64,000 bases of DNA from Dermatophilus congolensis (GCA_030538115.1 JAUNUP010000005.1:1-64000); one strand, 5' to 3'; numbered from the stretch's first letter, positions 35,255 through 44,310 are shown. Notes: generated by a model not told the origin, from the sequence alone. Program-made: numbers and translations.

Positions 35255-36378
35255 CAGTCGCCTGCCTTCTCCGCCGTGACTGTCCGCACGCGATCGACCA
35301 GTTCGTCCAGGGTCATTCGTTCGCCGAGCGCATCCAGGGCCGAGGCGGCCGGTCCTCCGCGCGTCACCCACGTGGCCTGTGGTGCGGCCACGAACTCGCC
35401 CTGGGCCTTGGCGTGCGCCGCGAGCTGTTCGCAGGAGGCGCGCACGAATCCCTGGGGGCCGGGCGGCACCGCCTCCTCGAAGGCGCCAACCAGGCTCACC
35501 GGCTGCATGTCGCGGACCATCACTACGACACCGTCGGGCAGCGTCCGGTTGCCGAACGCGTTCTGCTTGCCGGTCGGCATGCTCGTCACGAATGCCCGGG
35601 TAAAGGCGGCAGCGGCCTCCCCCGCAGCCTCGGCGTTCTCAAGGTTCGCCGCCAGCCCCGCGACGTTGATGCTGGCGAACCGGTAGAGAGTCGAGGACGA
35701 AAACTCGACGGTACCGATCATGCCGGCCCCCGTATCTGCGGCGGGGTTCTCGTCATCGACGGCCGTGTAGTAGTCGTCTTCGATATCGGCTGCATGCGTG
35801 CTCAAGGCGTGAGCGACCTGCACAGCGGCATCGACGTTGATGTCGGCGTCGTTGGCGACCATGCGACCGAACAGGGCGAGGTCGATGCCGTTTCCGCCCT
35901 TCATGACCTCCTTGACGGCCTTCTTGTCGAGTGCTCCGTCTCCGGCGGCCAAATCCGCGAGCCGATCGGCCTGGGTGGCGCTGATGAACAGCAAGTACTC
36001 GCTCTGTCCCGCAGGCTCGGGCGCACCCTCATCGGCCTTCTTGCGTGGCTTCTCCACCTTCATTCCCAGCGCCTTGATGACCTCCTCCGCACGGGCGTAC
36101 GCCGCCGTGAGCGCTCCCGCATCATCAACGGCACTGCCGCGGCGGGCGAGGATGCGGTTTCCGATCAGTTCGACCAGACGCTTGGTCCGGCGGCTCAACC
36201 TGGACACGTCCACGAGATCGTCGAAGTCGCGGCGGGTAGCGCGCTTCCATGCCTGGCTGCTAACACGTGCTCGCTGCACGCCGCCGTAGACCGCCGTCTT
36301 CGGTGCTCCGGTGTCGTCGCGGTTGATGTTGCTCGGGGGCAGCGTCTGGATGATGTGGAAGTCGATGAATGTCGGCAC
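35254..36378 (-). CDS. cas7e: Cascade backbone subunit Cas7e (Cse4/CasC)
   Basis: The 374-residue protein begins MPTFIDFHIIQTLPPSNINR, then DDTGAPKTAVYGGVQRARVS and SQAWKRATRRDF, the hallmark of Cas7e. It polymerises along the crRNA spacer as the Cascade backbone. A low-complexity stretch rich in Lys and Glu (EKPRKKADEGAPEPAGQ) interrupts the middle. It starts 9 nt after the cse2 stop and overlaps cas5e by 1 nt. Confidence 0.96.
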   Translation of the reverse strand: MPTFIDFHIIQTLPPSNINRDDTGAPKTAVYGGVQRARVSSQAWKRATRRDFDDLVDVSRLSRRTKRLVELIGNRILARRGSAVDDAGALTAAYARAEEVIKALGMKVEKPRKKADEGAPEPAGQSEYLLFISATQADRLADLAAGDGALDKKAVKEVMKGGNGIDLALFGRMVANDADINVDAAVQVAHALSTHAADIEDDYYTAVDDENPAADTGAGMIGTVEFSSSTLYRFASINVAGLAANLENAEAAGEAAAAFTRAFVTSMPTGKQNAFGNRTLPDGVVVMVRDMQPVSLVGAFEEAVPPGPQGFVRASCEQLAAHAKAQGEFVAAPQATWVTRGGPAASALDALGERMTLDELVDRVRTVTAEKAGD

Positions 36379-36387
36379 GGGGTCTCC

Positions 36388-37059
36388 TCAGTGGGTGTCG
36401 GTGGGGTTGGCGGGCGTATCGGGGGTGGCGTCGGCACCGTCGCCAGGGCTCACGAGGCGGCGCAGGTCCCGCCCCCAGGCGAGCCGGACTCCGGGGGCGA
36501 GGGCGGGGTCGGACAGACGGCGCAGGTCACGGGCGAGCAGGCCGTAGTCCAGCCCGATACCGGGTGAGGCCGAACGCATCAGTGTCAGCAAGGACCGGAG
36601 CGAGCCCAGCCGCCGCGCCGGGGTGACTGCGGTGCCGATGACCTGGAACTTCTTGACCACACCGGGGCTGAGCGGCTCGCGCTCACCAGCACGCTGTCGG
36701 GCCAGGTCCCGCACGCCCTGCCCGAACCGACGGCCCAGGACGTGCATCGGCTCAGTCCGCGACTGCTGGTGCACTGCGTACAGGCAGAGCGCAGCGTGCG
36801 CCGCTGATTCGTACGGTGTGGGCGTTTGCGACCCCGGCTTCGTGAGCCCCTCGGGAATCTCCCCCAGGACGAATTCCCACAGGGCCGGGTCGTCGCCCGG
36901 AAGCCGCGGGTCGGCGCGCCGCAGCGCTGCCATCGTGCCTGCCGCGAACGCGGTCGGTTGGGTTCCTCCGCGCGCGTACTGCTGCTGGAGTGTGACGACG
37001 CGCCGTCGGACGTAATCGACGAGCACGTCGTCGCGCGACTCACGAATCTCGTTGTTCAT
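36388..37059 (-). CDS. cse2: Cascade small subunit Cse2
   Basis: The 223-residue helical protein starts MNNEIRESRDDVLVDYVRRR with a GAGGAGA ribosome binding site 6-12 nt upstream. It contains the Cse2-type GTMAALRRADPRLPGDDPALW and the RLGSLRSLLTLMRS segment with conserved Arg residues that contact nucleic acid. Two copies stabilise the R-loop in Cascade. It starts 17 nt after the cse1 stop. Confidence 0.93.
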   Translation of the reverse strand: MNNEIRESRDDVLVDYVRRRVVTLQQQYARGGTQPTAFAAGTMAALRRADPRLPGDDPALWEFVLGEIPEGLTKPGSQTPTPYESAAHAALCLYAVHQQSRTEPMHVLGRRFGQGVRDLARQRAGEREPLSPGVVKKFQVIGTAVTPARRLGSLRSLLTLMRSASPGIGLDYGLLARDLRRLSDPALAPGVRLAWGRDLRRLVSPGDGADATPDTPANPTDTH

Positions 37060-37076
37060 GCCGTCTCCTCGCTCGG

Positions 37077-38768
37077 CTACTGCCGGTCGGATGGGTCTGT
37101 CGGGGCGTCGGATGTCCGGACCTCCGGTGGCGTCGGCTCCTGAGGGTGGCTCGGACGGACCGCCCGGTCGAGGGCCTTGGCCAGCGCCGCACGGAACCAC
37201 GCATCGGCCAGCGCGGCGTCGACAAGGGTGGGCTCGCCGGAGCCGAACCGCACCTCGCGGCCCTTGAACGCCTTGGCGCCCGCCTCCCTGACCAGTTCGG
37301 TAGCCAGGCTTCGCAGCTGCGTCGCGGCGGAGGTGTGCCACTGCGTCAGCGCCTGCTGCACGTCCGTCTCGGCATTCAGGCCGCGAGCCCAGTCGCGGAA
37401 CGGCCTGTCGAGCACGTTCCAAGCTCGTTCTGTGGCCCGTTCACGAGGCCCGTCGGGCTCGCCTCCAGCAGCCTGAGCAAGGTTCGCGGCGAAGGAACGG
37501 AAAGCCCACACCGCCTTGTCGGTCGCATCGACGGCCTCGACCACGGTGTCTTTCAGGACGTCGTCGGTGAGCACTGCGGCGCGTAGCGACATCGCATCGT
37601 CCGTGATCGCAGTGATCGTGGAGCTCTGACTGCCGTACTCCGCTCCGACAGTGCGAAACCGAATCGGGTGATTGCGGTCGAGGACACCGAGTCGTGCGAG
37701 CCTGCCCAGCCAATCCACGACGGGAGGCAACAGCCGCTGCGCGTCCTGCACGGTGCCGCGCCCGGTGGCGGCTCCGGCGAGCAGCCCGCCCAGCCCGCGC
37801 CAGACAGCTCGTTCGGGAGCGTGCCTGACCGGCATGTAGACGACCGCCCCATGCGTGCCAGCCTTCTCCTGGTTCGGACTGCGACGCCAAGCCGTCTGGT
37901 ACTCCTCCCGCTGTCGGTTCTGGCCGCCGATCTTGTCGCCGTTGCACACCAAAGCGTCCACGACCCGACCGGAGTCTTCCCGGATCAACCGCAGCCGCCG
38001 CGACTGCCAGGTCAGCAGCGAAACCGGCCCGGCCGGGCGCGAGGCCAAGCCGGCCTCCTCGGCAGGGGTCGCGGGGTCGCGTTCCCACGGCGCGGTGTCG
38101 CCGGCCGGACTGGGCCGGTCGTGCACCAGGTTGAGCAGCAGTGTCTCGGCCAGCGACCGTCCCTCGGGGATGACGAGGCCGACGTTGCCGCACCATCCCG
38201 TCCCGATCGGGTAGCCCTTGCCACCCTTCACACGCGGGTCGCCGTCGGCCCCGGACTTGATACCGGAGGGGTCGAAAGCATGGGCGTGCACGACCCACCG
38301 AGCTGCCTCCGCCGCCCCGATCGACTCCAGCCCCCGCCCCGCCCGGGTGGTGAAGTACGGCCACCCGTCCGGGATCTCCGCGATCAGCTTGCTGAGACCC
38401 GACGTCGTGCCCTTGGCCGTGTGTAGCCCGGCCACCTGCATGAACGGCGCGGTCTCGCTGAACAGATCGAAGCGGTCCTGGTGCTCGGCGAGATAGGACT
38501 CGATCCGGTCGATGGGCAGGCCGTGCTGCCACCACTGCGCCCATTCTTCCGCGGCCTCGTCGTCTGCCTGGTCGTGCCGGAGCGCCCGGTACAGGATCGC
38601 GAGCATCAGTCGCAGCACCACGGCGGACTGCGTCGGCATCTCCCCGCCGAGCCCACGCCACCGGTCGGCTTCAGCGAAGGCGTCGGCCAGGCTCACCTCG
38701 TGGGCCACGGCCCTCTCGTCGAGCACCACCACCCACGGGTCGCGGTACAGGTTGACTTCGCGGCTCAC
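37077..38768 (-). CDS. cse1: Cascade large subunit Cse1 (Cas8e)
   Basis: The 563-residue protein starts at GTG (VSREVNLYRDPWV) with AAGGAGG directly upstream. The GTG lies inside the cas3 stop (GTGA). Family features are RFDLFSETAPFMQV, then KGTTSGLSKLIAEIP and the CGNVGLVIPEGRSLAETLLLN region. It recognises the PAM in target DNA and recruits Cas3. The L1 loop that contacts the PAM in E. coli lies in the first 150 residues and would help define the local PAM. Confidence 0.95.
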   Translation of the reverse strand: MSREVNLYRDPWVVVLDERAVAHEVSLADAFAEADRWRGLGGEMPTQSAVVLRLMLAILYRALRHDQADDEAAEEWAQWWQHGLPIDRIESYLAEHQDRFDLFSETAPFMQVAGLHTAKGTTSGLSKLIAEIPDGWPYFTTRAGRGLESIGAAEAARWVVHAHAFDPSGIKSGADGDPRVKGGKGYPIGTGWCGNVGLVIPEGRSLAETLLLNLVHDRPSPAGDTAPWERDPATPAEEAGLASRPAGPVSLLTWQSRRLRLIREDSGRVVDALVCNGDKIGGQNRQREEYQTAWRRSPNQEKAGTHGAVVYMPVRHAPERAVWRGLGGLLAGAATGRGTVQDAQRLLPPVVDWLGRLARLGVLDRNHPIRFRTVGAEYGSQSSTITAITDDAMSLRAAVLTDDVLKDTVVEAVDATDKAVWAFRSFAANLAQAAGGEPDGPRERATERAWNVLDRPFRDWARGLNAETDVQQALTQWHTSAATQLRSLATELVREAGAKAFKGREVRFGSGEPTLVDAALADAWFRAALAKALDRAVRPSHPQEPTPPEVRTSDAPTDPSDRQ

Positions 38769-41629
38769 AGTTCCTCCTTGCGTGATCCGGCTGCCTGAGT
38801 AACGAGCAGGCCCAAGCGCGGGTCGTAGGTGATGACGTGTCCGATCACCCGGGTCGTCAGGTCGTCGTCGAGCAGGAGCACGAGCTGACCTCCGAGCCAC
38901 GGATCGTCGCCCCAGCCCTCGAAGCCGCGGAGGCCCTCGATCTCGGTGATGACCTTCTCGATGACTCCGGGGTGAGTGAGGGTGCGCGGCAGCCGCACCG
39001 TACAGGCCGCTGCCGCCCGCGCCACGGGTGCGTCGGCACGCCCCAGCCGGCTCGGCAGTACGGCATCCGCGTGCGCGTGCCCACCAGGCATGACGTGCGC
39101 AGATCCGTCCGCCCCGACGCGCACGAGCACGACTTCGAGCGAGTCTTCCGTGTCGCGCACCTGGGCCTTGCCGATGCGCTCCAGTTCGTCGCTCTCGGCG
39201 GAGACCGGGGTTGCGAGCCAGTCGATCATCGAACTGCGCTTCCGCGGATCGTCGATCTGGAACACGCCTGCTTTACGGCGGGCCTCACCGATCTTGGTCT
39301 CGTGTGCGGCTCTGGCAGACTCCCATTGCTCAGCCCACCCGTCCGGGGGCGCCGCCGGCTCGGTGTACCCGGCCTCGACGAGGCCCGGCACATCATGCGG
39401 CGTGCGGATCGGGGCTCCATCCAGGTGATGGCCGAGGGCCGCCACCGACCGCAGCAAGCGATAGCGCCCATAGACAGCCAGACATCCGGAGGCGAACGCG
39501 GGCGAGGCATCACCTCCGGTCCCCAGGGTGACCCCGGTCAACACGAGCCGCGGGGTGCGCATGCGTGCGGGCCGCTCGCCTTCGGAGCGTTCGTGGCGGT
39601 GCAGCCGACCGGCCCTCTGCAGAACCAGATCGATCGGGGCGATGTCGCTGAACATGAGATCGAAGTCGATGTCGAGGCTCTGCTCCAACACCTGCGTACC
39701 CACGACGACCAACCGTTTCGGACGCTGCTTCGTCGGTGACGGTGGGCCGAGCCGCGAACGGATGTCACCCTCCAGGCGGGCGCGATCCGGACCGATGAAC
39801 CGGCTGTGCACGAGCACGACATCATCACCGAGCGCCTCGCGGAGGGCCGCGTACGTCTGTTGTGCCTCGCCAACCGTGTTGCGGATCACCCCGACGCACC
39901 CACCGTCGACGGCCTCCCGCAGGATCGCGGCGACGACCTCGTCGTCAGGCAACGTCGCCACCTCCACGTTGACAGTCGAAAGGGGCTGGTCGATCGCAAC
40001 AGACCGCACCTCGGCAGCGCCCACCGTCAAGCACGGGTAGCTGGGCGCCTCGGGGACCGCGATCTCTCGCCCCCGGCCGGCGCGCCCGCGCCTCCCGCGC
40101 ACGTACGCTTCGACCAGTTCGCGCCGCTGCTCGCTGGGGAGCGTGGCCGACAAGAGCACCACCGGCGTTCCGTAGGCACCGAGCCAATCGAGGGCCCGGC
40201 ACAGGTAACTGCGCATATAGTCGTCGGCTGCGTGGACCTCGTCGATCACGACGACCTTGCTCGACAGGGCGAGATGTCGCAGGGCCAGGTGTTTCGTCTG
40301 CAGCGCGCCCATGAGGACCTGATCGATGGTGCCGACGACGTGATCGGCGAGCAGGCCGCGCTTGCGGCCGCGTAGCCACGTGTCGACGACGGGTGCACCA
40401 CGACGGATCTCGTCCGCATCCTCGACAGCGTCGTATACACCTGCGAACCGAGCCCGCGAATCGCGCACCAGACCCGTGTACGCCTCGTTCAGGCCAGCCT
40501 TGGAGTGCGCCAGGTGGACGCTGACGTCGTCCTCACCGGGCAACGCACGCAACCAGTCCAGGACGCGCTCGAACATGCCATCGCTGGTGGCCATCGTCGG
40601 CAGCGCGATCATGGTGCCGCCGCAGCCGAACCGTTCCGCCAGTATTTCCGCGGCGAGCAGGGCGCCCTCGGTCTTGCCGCCTCCGGTTGGGGCCTCACCG
40701 ACGATGATCGGAGCCTCATCGGCGGCAAGAGCCGCTCGCACCATCGCCTGCTGGAACGGCCGAATCCGTCGCCCCGCGAGCCTGGGGAACCGGCGAGCGA
40801 GCAGGTCGCCGGGGTCGGCGGACGGGTCGATGACCTCGGGTTGCCACGGCGGCGGCAGCGTGATCGCATCAAGCCCGCGTGCACGGCGTTCTTCGGGGGC
40901 GTCCAACCTGCCGTAGCCGAATCGGTCACTGTCGCTGGCCAACCAATCCGCGACCGTGACCGCGGCGCTGAGCTCGACCTGCACCGTGAGGGGCAGCCCA
41001 GCCGGCGGCAGGGCCTGAACGACCGATTCGAGGTCGCAGCGCTTGGCCATGACGTCGAGGATCTCGTCACGGACAGCGTGCCAGGGTGCTTCGCCCCAAC
41101 CTGGTGACCGTCGGCGCGGATCTGCCCGGGCCTCCACCCATCCGAGGTCGGTGGACGTGGGCGGAATACCGTGATGCCCACCTACCAGGACCGCGATGGA
41201 ATCGGCGGCGCCCGGCCGCAATCCGTATCGGTGGATCAGCCACCGCCTGACGCTGACGTGCCCCATCACGCCGTGATGGGCGTACTCACTACGGGGAACC
41301 GGAGGGCAGTCCAGCCCCTCCCGCCGCATCGCGTCGAGCAAGAGGCCCATGCCGACTCGGTCTGCCTTGTCTGCGAATGCCGGAGCGGCCTTGGCGATGT
41401 CATGCACCCCGACGACCCACGCCAGCAAGGCCCGCCCGGCCGCCTCGTCTCCACCGACAGCGCCCGAAATCCGATCAATCGTCGACTGGGCGAGCCAGTA
41501 GTCCCACAGCAGTTCAGCCACCGCTTGCGCGTCTTCGAGGTGAGTGACAAGTGGCAACCAGGTGTGCTCCAGCGGTGCCGTCTTCCCCCAAATCGAACGG
41601 GCCATCGCTGACCACTCGATCCCCGCCAT
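38765..41629 (-). CDS. cas3: CRISPR-associated helicase-nuclease Cas3
   Basis: About 954 residues. The N-terminal HD nuclease has metal-ligand positions in VTHLEDA (His30), VGVHDIAKA (His76-Asp77), EYAHHGVMGH and VLVGGHHGIPP. The helicase part has Walker A GEAPTGGGKTEG, the DEVH box VVIDEVHAADDY, motif III LLSATLPSEQRR and motif VI QRAGRLHRHER. It degrades DNA marked by Cascade. I chose the ATG at 41629 because GGGGGAGA lies just upstream. An ATG at 41605 is an alternative. It is the first gene of the eight-gene cas operon. Confidence 0.96.
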   Translation of the reverse strand: MAGIEWSAMARSIWGKTAPLEHTWLPLVTHLEDAQAVAELLWDYWLAQSTIDRISGAVGGDEAAGRALLAWVVGVHDIAKAAPAFADKADRVGMGLLLDAMRREGLDCPPVPRSEYAHHGVMGHVSVRRWLIHRYGLRPGAADSIAVLVGGHHGIPPTSTDLGWVEARADPRRRSPGWGEAPWHAVRDEILDVMAKRCDLESVVQALPPAGLPLTVQVELSAAVTVADWLASDSDRFGYGRLDAPEERRARGLDAITLPPPWQPEVIDPSADPGDLLARRFPRLAGRRIRPFQQAMVRAALAADEAPIIVGEAPTGGGKTEGALLAAEILAERFGCGGTMIALPTMATSDGMFERVLDWLRALPGEDDVSVHLAHSKAGLNEAYTGLVRDSRARFAGVYDAVEDADEIRRGAPVVDTWLRGRKRGLLADHVVGTIDQVLMGALQTKHLALRHLALSSKVVVIDEVHAADDYMRSYLCRALDWLGAYGTPVVLLSATLPSEQRRELVEAYVRGRRGRAGRGREIAVPEAPSYPCLTVGAAEVRSVAIDQPLSTVNVEVATLPDDEVVAAILREAVDGGCVGVIRNTVGEAQQTYAALREALGDDVVLVHSRFIGPDRARLEGDIRSRLGPPSPTKQRPKRLVVVGTQVLEQSLDIDFDLMFSDIAPIDLVLQRAGRLHRHERSEGERPARMRTPRLVLTGVTLGTGGDASPAFASGCLAVYGRYRLLRSVAALGHHLDGAPIRTPHDVPGLVEAGYTEPAAPPDGWAEQWESARAAHETKIGEARRKAGVFQIDDPRKRSSMIDWLATPVSAESDELERIGKAQVRDTEDSLEVVLVRVGADGSAHVMPGGHAHADAVLPSRLGRADAPVARAAAACTVRLPRTLTHPGVIEKVITEIEGLRGFEGWGDDPWLGGQLVLLLDDDLTTRVIGHVITYDPRLGLLVTQAAGSRKEEL

Positions 41630-41810
41630 GCCGTCTCCCCCTCGCCCCGGCGCTCGAACGACGCAACCGGCAGCCAACTACCCATCAGCATCACATCACG
41701 CATGCCATCTCAAGACCGAAGCCTGCTCTCAATAAACAGAACTCAAGGGAATTACCGAGCCCCGAAGGACTTGGATCGGACGTCAATCAAGACGGCCAAG
41801 CCCTTCGCCA

Positions 41811-41849
41811 CTTGGGTGGCCTGCCCTCCATAGGGGCAGGCCACCCAAG
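41811..41849 (-). terminator. Perfect hairpin after the small orphan gene
   Basis: Arms CTTGGGTGGCCTGCCC and the exact complement (16 bp) flank a 7-nt loop. It starts 8 bp after the stop of the 76-residue gene on the minus strand and separates that gene from the cas3 promoter region. Confidence 0.65.
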
Positions 41850-41856
41850 CTCGGCA

Positions 41857-42087
41857 CTACGCGAGCATCCAGATGTCGGGCCAACACCGCTTGCACGGCC
41901 GGCAGCCGAGCGCCCTAGACACCCGCGAGTTCGGGTCAAGCCTGAGGACGCAGGCGACGTCGAGGTGACACTCGCCATGCCACCTGTTCACTGAATGGAA
42001 GATTCGCGAACGAACATTCGCCAGAACAGGATGCGAGCCCCAAGTCCGAACCCGGAACAAGGGAGGCTGATAGGGGTCGTTGGGCAC
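41857..42087 (-). CDS. Small Cys-containing protein of unknown function
   Basis: The 76-residue protein starts at a GTG with AAAGG nine bases upstream (minus strand). I do not recognise the family. It has a compact, mixed composition (MPNDPYQPPLFRVRTWGSHP at the start) and three Cys near the end and middle: GECHLDVACVL and GCRPCKRCWPDIW. His, Cys and CxxC spacing could build a zinc site. A hairpin terminator follows the stop closely, which supports a real transcript. It sits about 230 bp upstream of cas3 on the same strand but is cut off by the terminator. Codon use is less GC3-rich than in neighbours, suggesting an accessory gene. Confidence 0.55.
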   Translation of the reverse strand: MPNDPYQPPLFRVRTWGSHPVLANVRSRIFHSVNRWHGECHLDVACVLRLDPNSRVSRALGCRPCKRCWPDIWMLA

Positions 42088-42177
42088 GATGCACCGCCTT
42101 TCTGCTGATCTTGGCGACCAGCTTCTTGGCGACGTACACTCGTGATCGACAAATCGCGTGGCATACGTCGCGCCTGA

Positions 42178-42218
42178 GACGCGGGACCGGTGCCAGCCGG
42201 TCCCGCGTCTTCCTTTTT
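42178..42218 (+). terminator. Hairpin with T-run and no assigned gene upstream
   Basis: A perfect 13-bp stem (GACGCGGGACCGG with its complement) and 6-nt loop is followed by TTCCTTTTTT on the plus strand. This is the only clear T-rich terminator nearby, yet no plus-strand gene is seen before it. A small RNA from the 42.0-42.18 kb strip is possible. Confidence 0.55.
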
Positions 42219-42350
42219 TCCGAGGCAGTCGCCTCGCGCGTCAATACGTTACGCGCGAGACGCAGGCGGGTCAAGCAAAAGCGTTTACTACTTATCTAGT
42301 TCCAGGCACGTGCATCTACTGGTTACCCGGGTGACGCAACTCCTCCAGCC
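42210..42350. other. Gene-free strip with further hairpins
   Basis: Contains CGAGGC-AGTC-GCCTCG (42221-42236) and an overlapping CGCGCGT/ACGCGCG inverted repeat, then an AT-rich stretch around 42280-42300. No coding sequence is convincing. Base composition is lower in GC than the surroundings. Confidence 0.4.
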
Positions 42351-42419
42351 CCTCGATCCCCGCAACTGCGGGGCTGACCTGCGCACTCATCCGTGCAACA
42401 GCGTGTACTAGGGCTCATC
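42351..42419 (-). repeat. Vestigial CRISPR unit: degenerate repeat, 33-nt interval, repeat fragment
   Basis: Positions 42351-42378 match the array repeat at 19 of 28 positions without gaps, including ATCCCCGC and TGCGGGGC. A 33-nt interval follows, then GGCTCATC (42412-42419), the exact first 8 bases of the repeat. The start-to-start distance is 61 nt, identical to the main array. The orientation matches the main array. Confidence 0.6.
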
Positions 42420-42599
42420 TCGGACACTGCCAAGCATCGACATGGTCTCAGATGGGCAGAAGCCGCGCATTGAACAGCCCGGTCGCGACATGCGGGCACG
42501 TAAGAGCAGGTAAGGCAGCGACGGTCGAGGTTCGGGCCCAGATGGGAGCGCGCCACGACGAACGCCCTCCGAGCGAGGCCGGGCGGCGCAGGGACTCAT

Positions 42600-42612
42600 A
42601 CTTTTTAAAAGT
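42600..42612. promoter_or_regulatory. AT-rich palindrome ACTTTT-T-AAAAGT upstream of the AlbA_2 gene
   Basis: A perfect 6+1+6 palindrome lies 58 bp before the start codon, within an AT-rich stretch (about 42597-42668) that is unusual for this chromosome. It is a candidate operator, possibly for autoregulation by the downstream DNA-binding protein. Confidence 0.45.
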
Positions 42613-42669
42613 TATGACTCCAGGCGCATTGAAGGATCTCGATTTCAAAACTATGCATAACATGATTCC

Positions 42670-44310
42670 ATGGACACTGCCGATCTCGTCGCCAGCGGCG
42701 AGAACCTCACCGTTGAGTTCAAGCGGCACCTGAACGATCGCGAGCTGGTCAGGGCCGTCACGTGCCTGGCCAATGGACAGGGCGGCGTCGTTCTTCTCGG
42801 TGTCGAAGACTCCGGCAAGGTGGTCGGAGCGCAGCCTCGGCATGGCGATGCCACGTACCCGGATCGACTTGCCGCGTACATCCAGAACAACACTGTGCCG
42901 GCCCTCGGCGTCGAGGTTCGGCTCGACGTAGTGGCTGGGCGCGAGGTTGTCCGAGTGGACGTGCCTGTCGCAGACCCGGCACCCGTCGCGACCAAAGAGG
43001 GCCTCTACGTCAAGCGTGTCCTTGACGCCAAAGGTGAGCCCGCCTGCGTGCCCATGTCCCCGCACGAGGTCGTGAGCATGGGCATGATCACCCGCGGCCA
43101 GGACTACGCGACGGCACCGGCGGTCGGGGCGAGCATGAACGACCTCGATCCGTCGGAGTTCGAACGGTACAGACGCTTGTGCACCGGCAACGACGACTCG
43201 ATCGCACAGCTCGCCGACGAGGACATCCTCAAGGCCTTGGGGTTCGCCCCCTTAGGCCATCCCGTGAGCCTGGGGGCGGTACTGCTGTTCGGAACGCAGG
43301 AGGCGCTCCGACGATGGCTCCCGACAACGGAGTTCCTGTTCCAAGACTTGCGGCCCGGCGAGCTCGGCATCAACGACCAGTTCGTCGAACCACTGCTCGC
43401 CGCCGCCGAACGCCTCTGGAACGAGGTCGACCGCCGCAACTCCGTGACAGAATTGCTCGTCGGCATGCACCGCGTCGACATCCCGCTGATCCCGGCGCTC
43501 ACCCGGCGTGAGTCCATCGCCAACGCGCTCGTGCACCGTGACTATTCGATGCTGGGCCCCACCACGGTTCAGATCACGGAGAACGAGTTCACCGTGAGCA
43601 ACCCCGGCGGCTTCCCGCCGGGTGTCACCATTGCCAACATCCTCGAGGAATCCCGGCCGCGCAGCGCGGCGCTCGCCGGTGCATTCAAGCGTGCCGGCCT
43701 GGTGGAACGCAGGGGCAAGGGCGTCAACGACATGTTCGATCAGCAACTGCGTGCTGGACGCGACACCCCGGATTACTCGCGCTCCACCTCAGGCTCGGTC
43801 ACGGTGGCGGTCACTCTCGGAACCGCCGACCTGGATCTGGTGCGCTTCCTGCGCACCTACGAAAGCGAGCGACAGCGCAGCCTGAGCCTCGACGAGCTTC
43901 GTGTCGTTCATGAGGTCAAGTCCTCGGGCTCCGTCACAGCCTCCGAACTGGCGGCCACGCTGGGAATGCTCCCCGCCACGGTTCGCGCGGTCGCGGCGCG
44001 ACTTGTCGAGGCCGGGATTCTGGAGGAGCGCGGCGTCGGCAGAAGCCGCCGCTACCACCTGACGGCTGGCTTCTACGACGCAGCCCAGGACAGAGGCGCC
44101 TACGTTCGCGTGAAGGGCATCGACCCTCTCCAGCAAGAGCGCATGATCCTCGACTACGTCACGGCCTTCGAGTCGATAACGCGTTCTCAGGCGGCTGCGT
44201 TGTGCCAGACCACCCCATCCCAGGCACGCACCATCCTCAAAGCCCTCGTCGACTCCGGACGGCTTCGCCTGGTGGGCGAAAGACGAGGAGCGCGATACGT
44301 GCAGCCGTGA
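42670..44310 (+). CDS. AlbA_2/Schlafen-type DNA-binding regulator with GHKL-like ATPase domain
   Basis: The 546-residue protein has an N-terminal AlbA_2 (AAA_4/Schlafen-like) domain: NLTVEFKRHLNDRELVRAV, then CLANGQGGVVLLGVED and GLYVKRVLDAKG (about residues 10-130). The middle (about 270-370) is a GHKL-type ATP-binding module as in COG2865 regulators: RRESIANALVHRDYSM, NPGGFPPGVT, then AFKRAGLVERRGKGVNDMF. The C-terminus has two winged-helix-like segments (SVTASELAATLGMLPATV and SITRSQAAALCQTTPSQA). Such proteins are predicted transcription regulators, often found in defence or mobile regions. The function here is unproven. It is monocistronic with its own terminator. Confidence 0.83.
   Translation: MDTADLVASGENLTVEFKRHLNDRELVRAVTCLANGQGGVVLLGVEDSGKVVGAQPRHGDATYPDRLAAYIQNNTVPALGVEVRLDVVAGREVVRVDVPVADPAPVATKEGLYVKRVLDAKGEPACVPMSPHEVVSMGMITRGQDYATAPAVGASMNDLDPSEFERYRRLCTGNDDSIAQLADEDILKALGFAPLGHPVSLGAVLLFGTQEALRRWLPTTEFLFQDLRPGELGINDQFVEPLLAAAERLWNEVDRRNSVTELLVGMHRVDIPLIPALTRRESIANALVHRDYSMLGPTTVQITENEFTVSNPGGFPPGVTIANILEESRPRSAALAGAFKRAGLVERRGKGVNDMFDQQLRAGRDTPDYSRSTSGSVTVAVTLGTADLDLVRFLRTYESERQRSLSLDELRVVHEVKSSGSVTASELAATLGMLPATVRAVAARLVEAGILEERGVGRSRRYHLTAGFYDAAQDRGAYVRVKGIDPLQQERMILDYVTAFESITRSQAAALCQTTPSQARTILKALVDSGRLRLVGERRGARYVQP

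Noticed and set aside
42111..42299. A 62-codon plus-strand frame crossing the terminator at 42178
   Set aside because: It runs through the hairpin and T-run, starts at TTG without a ribosome binding site and has no similarity that I recognise.
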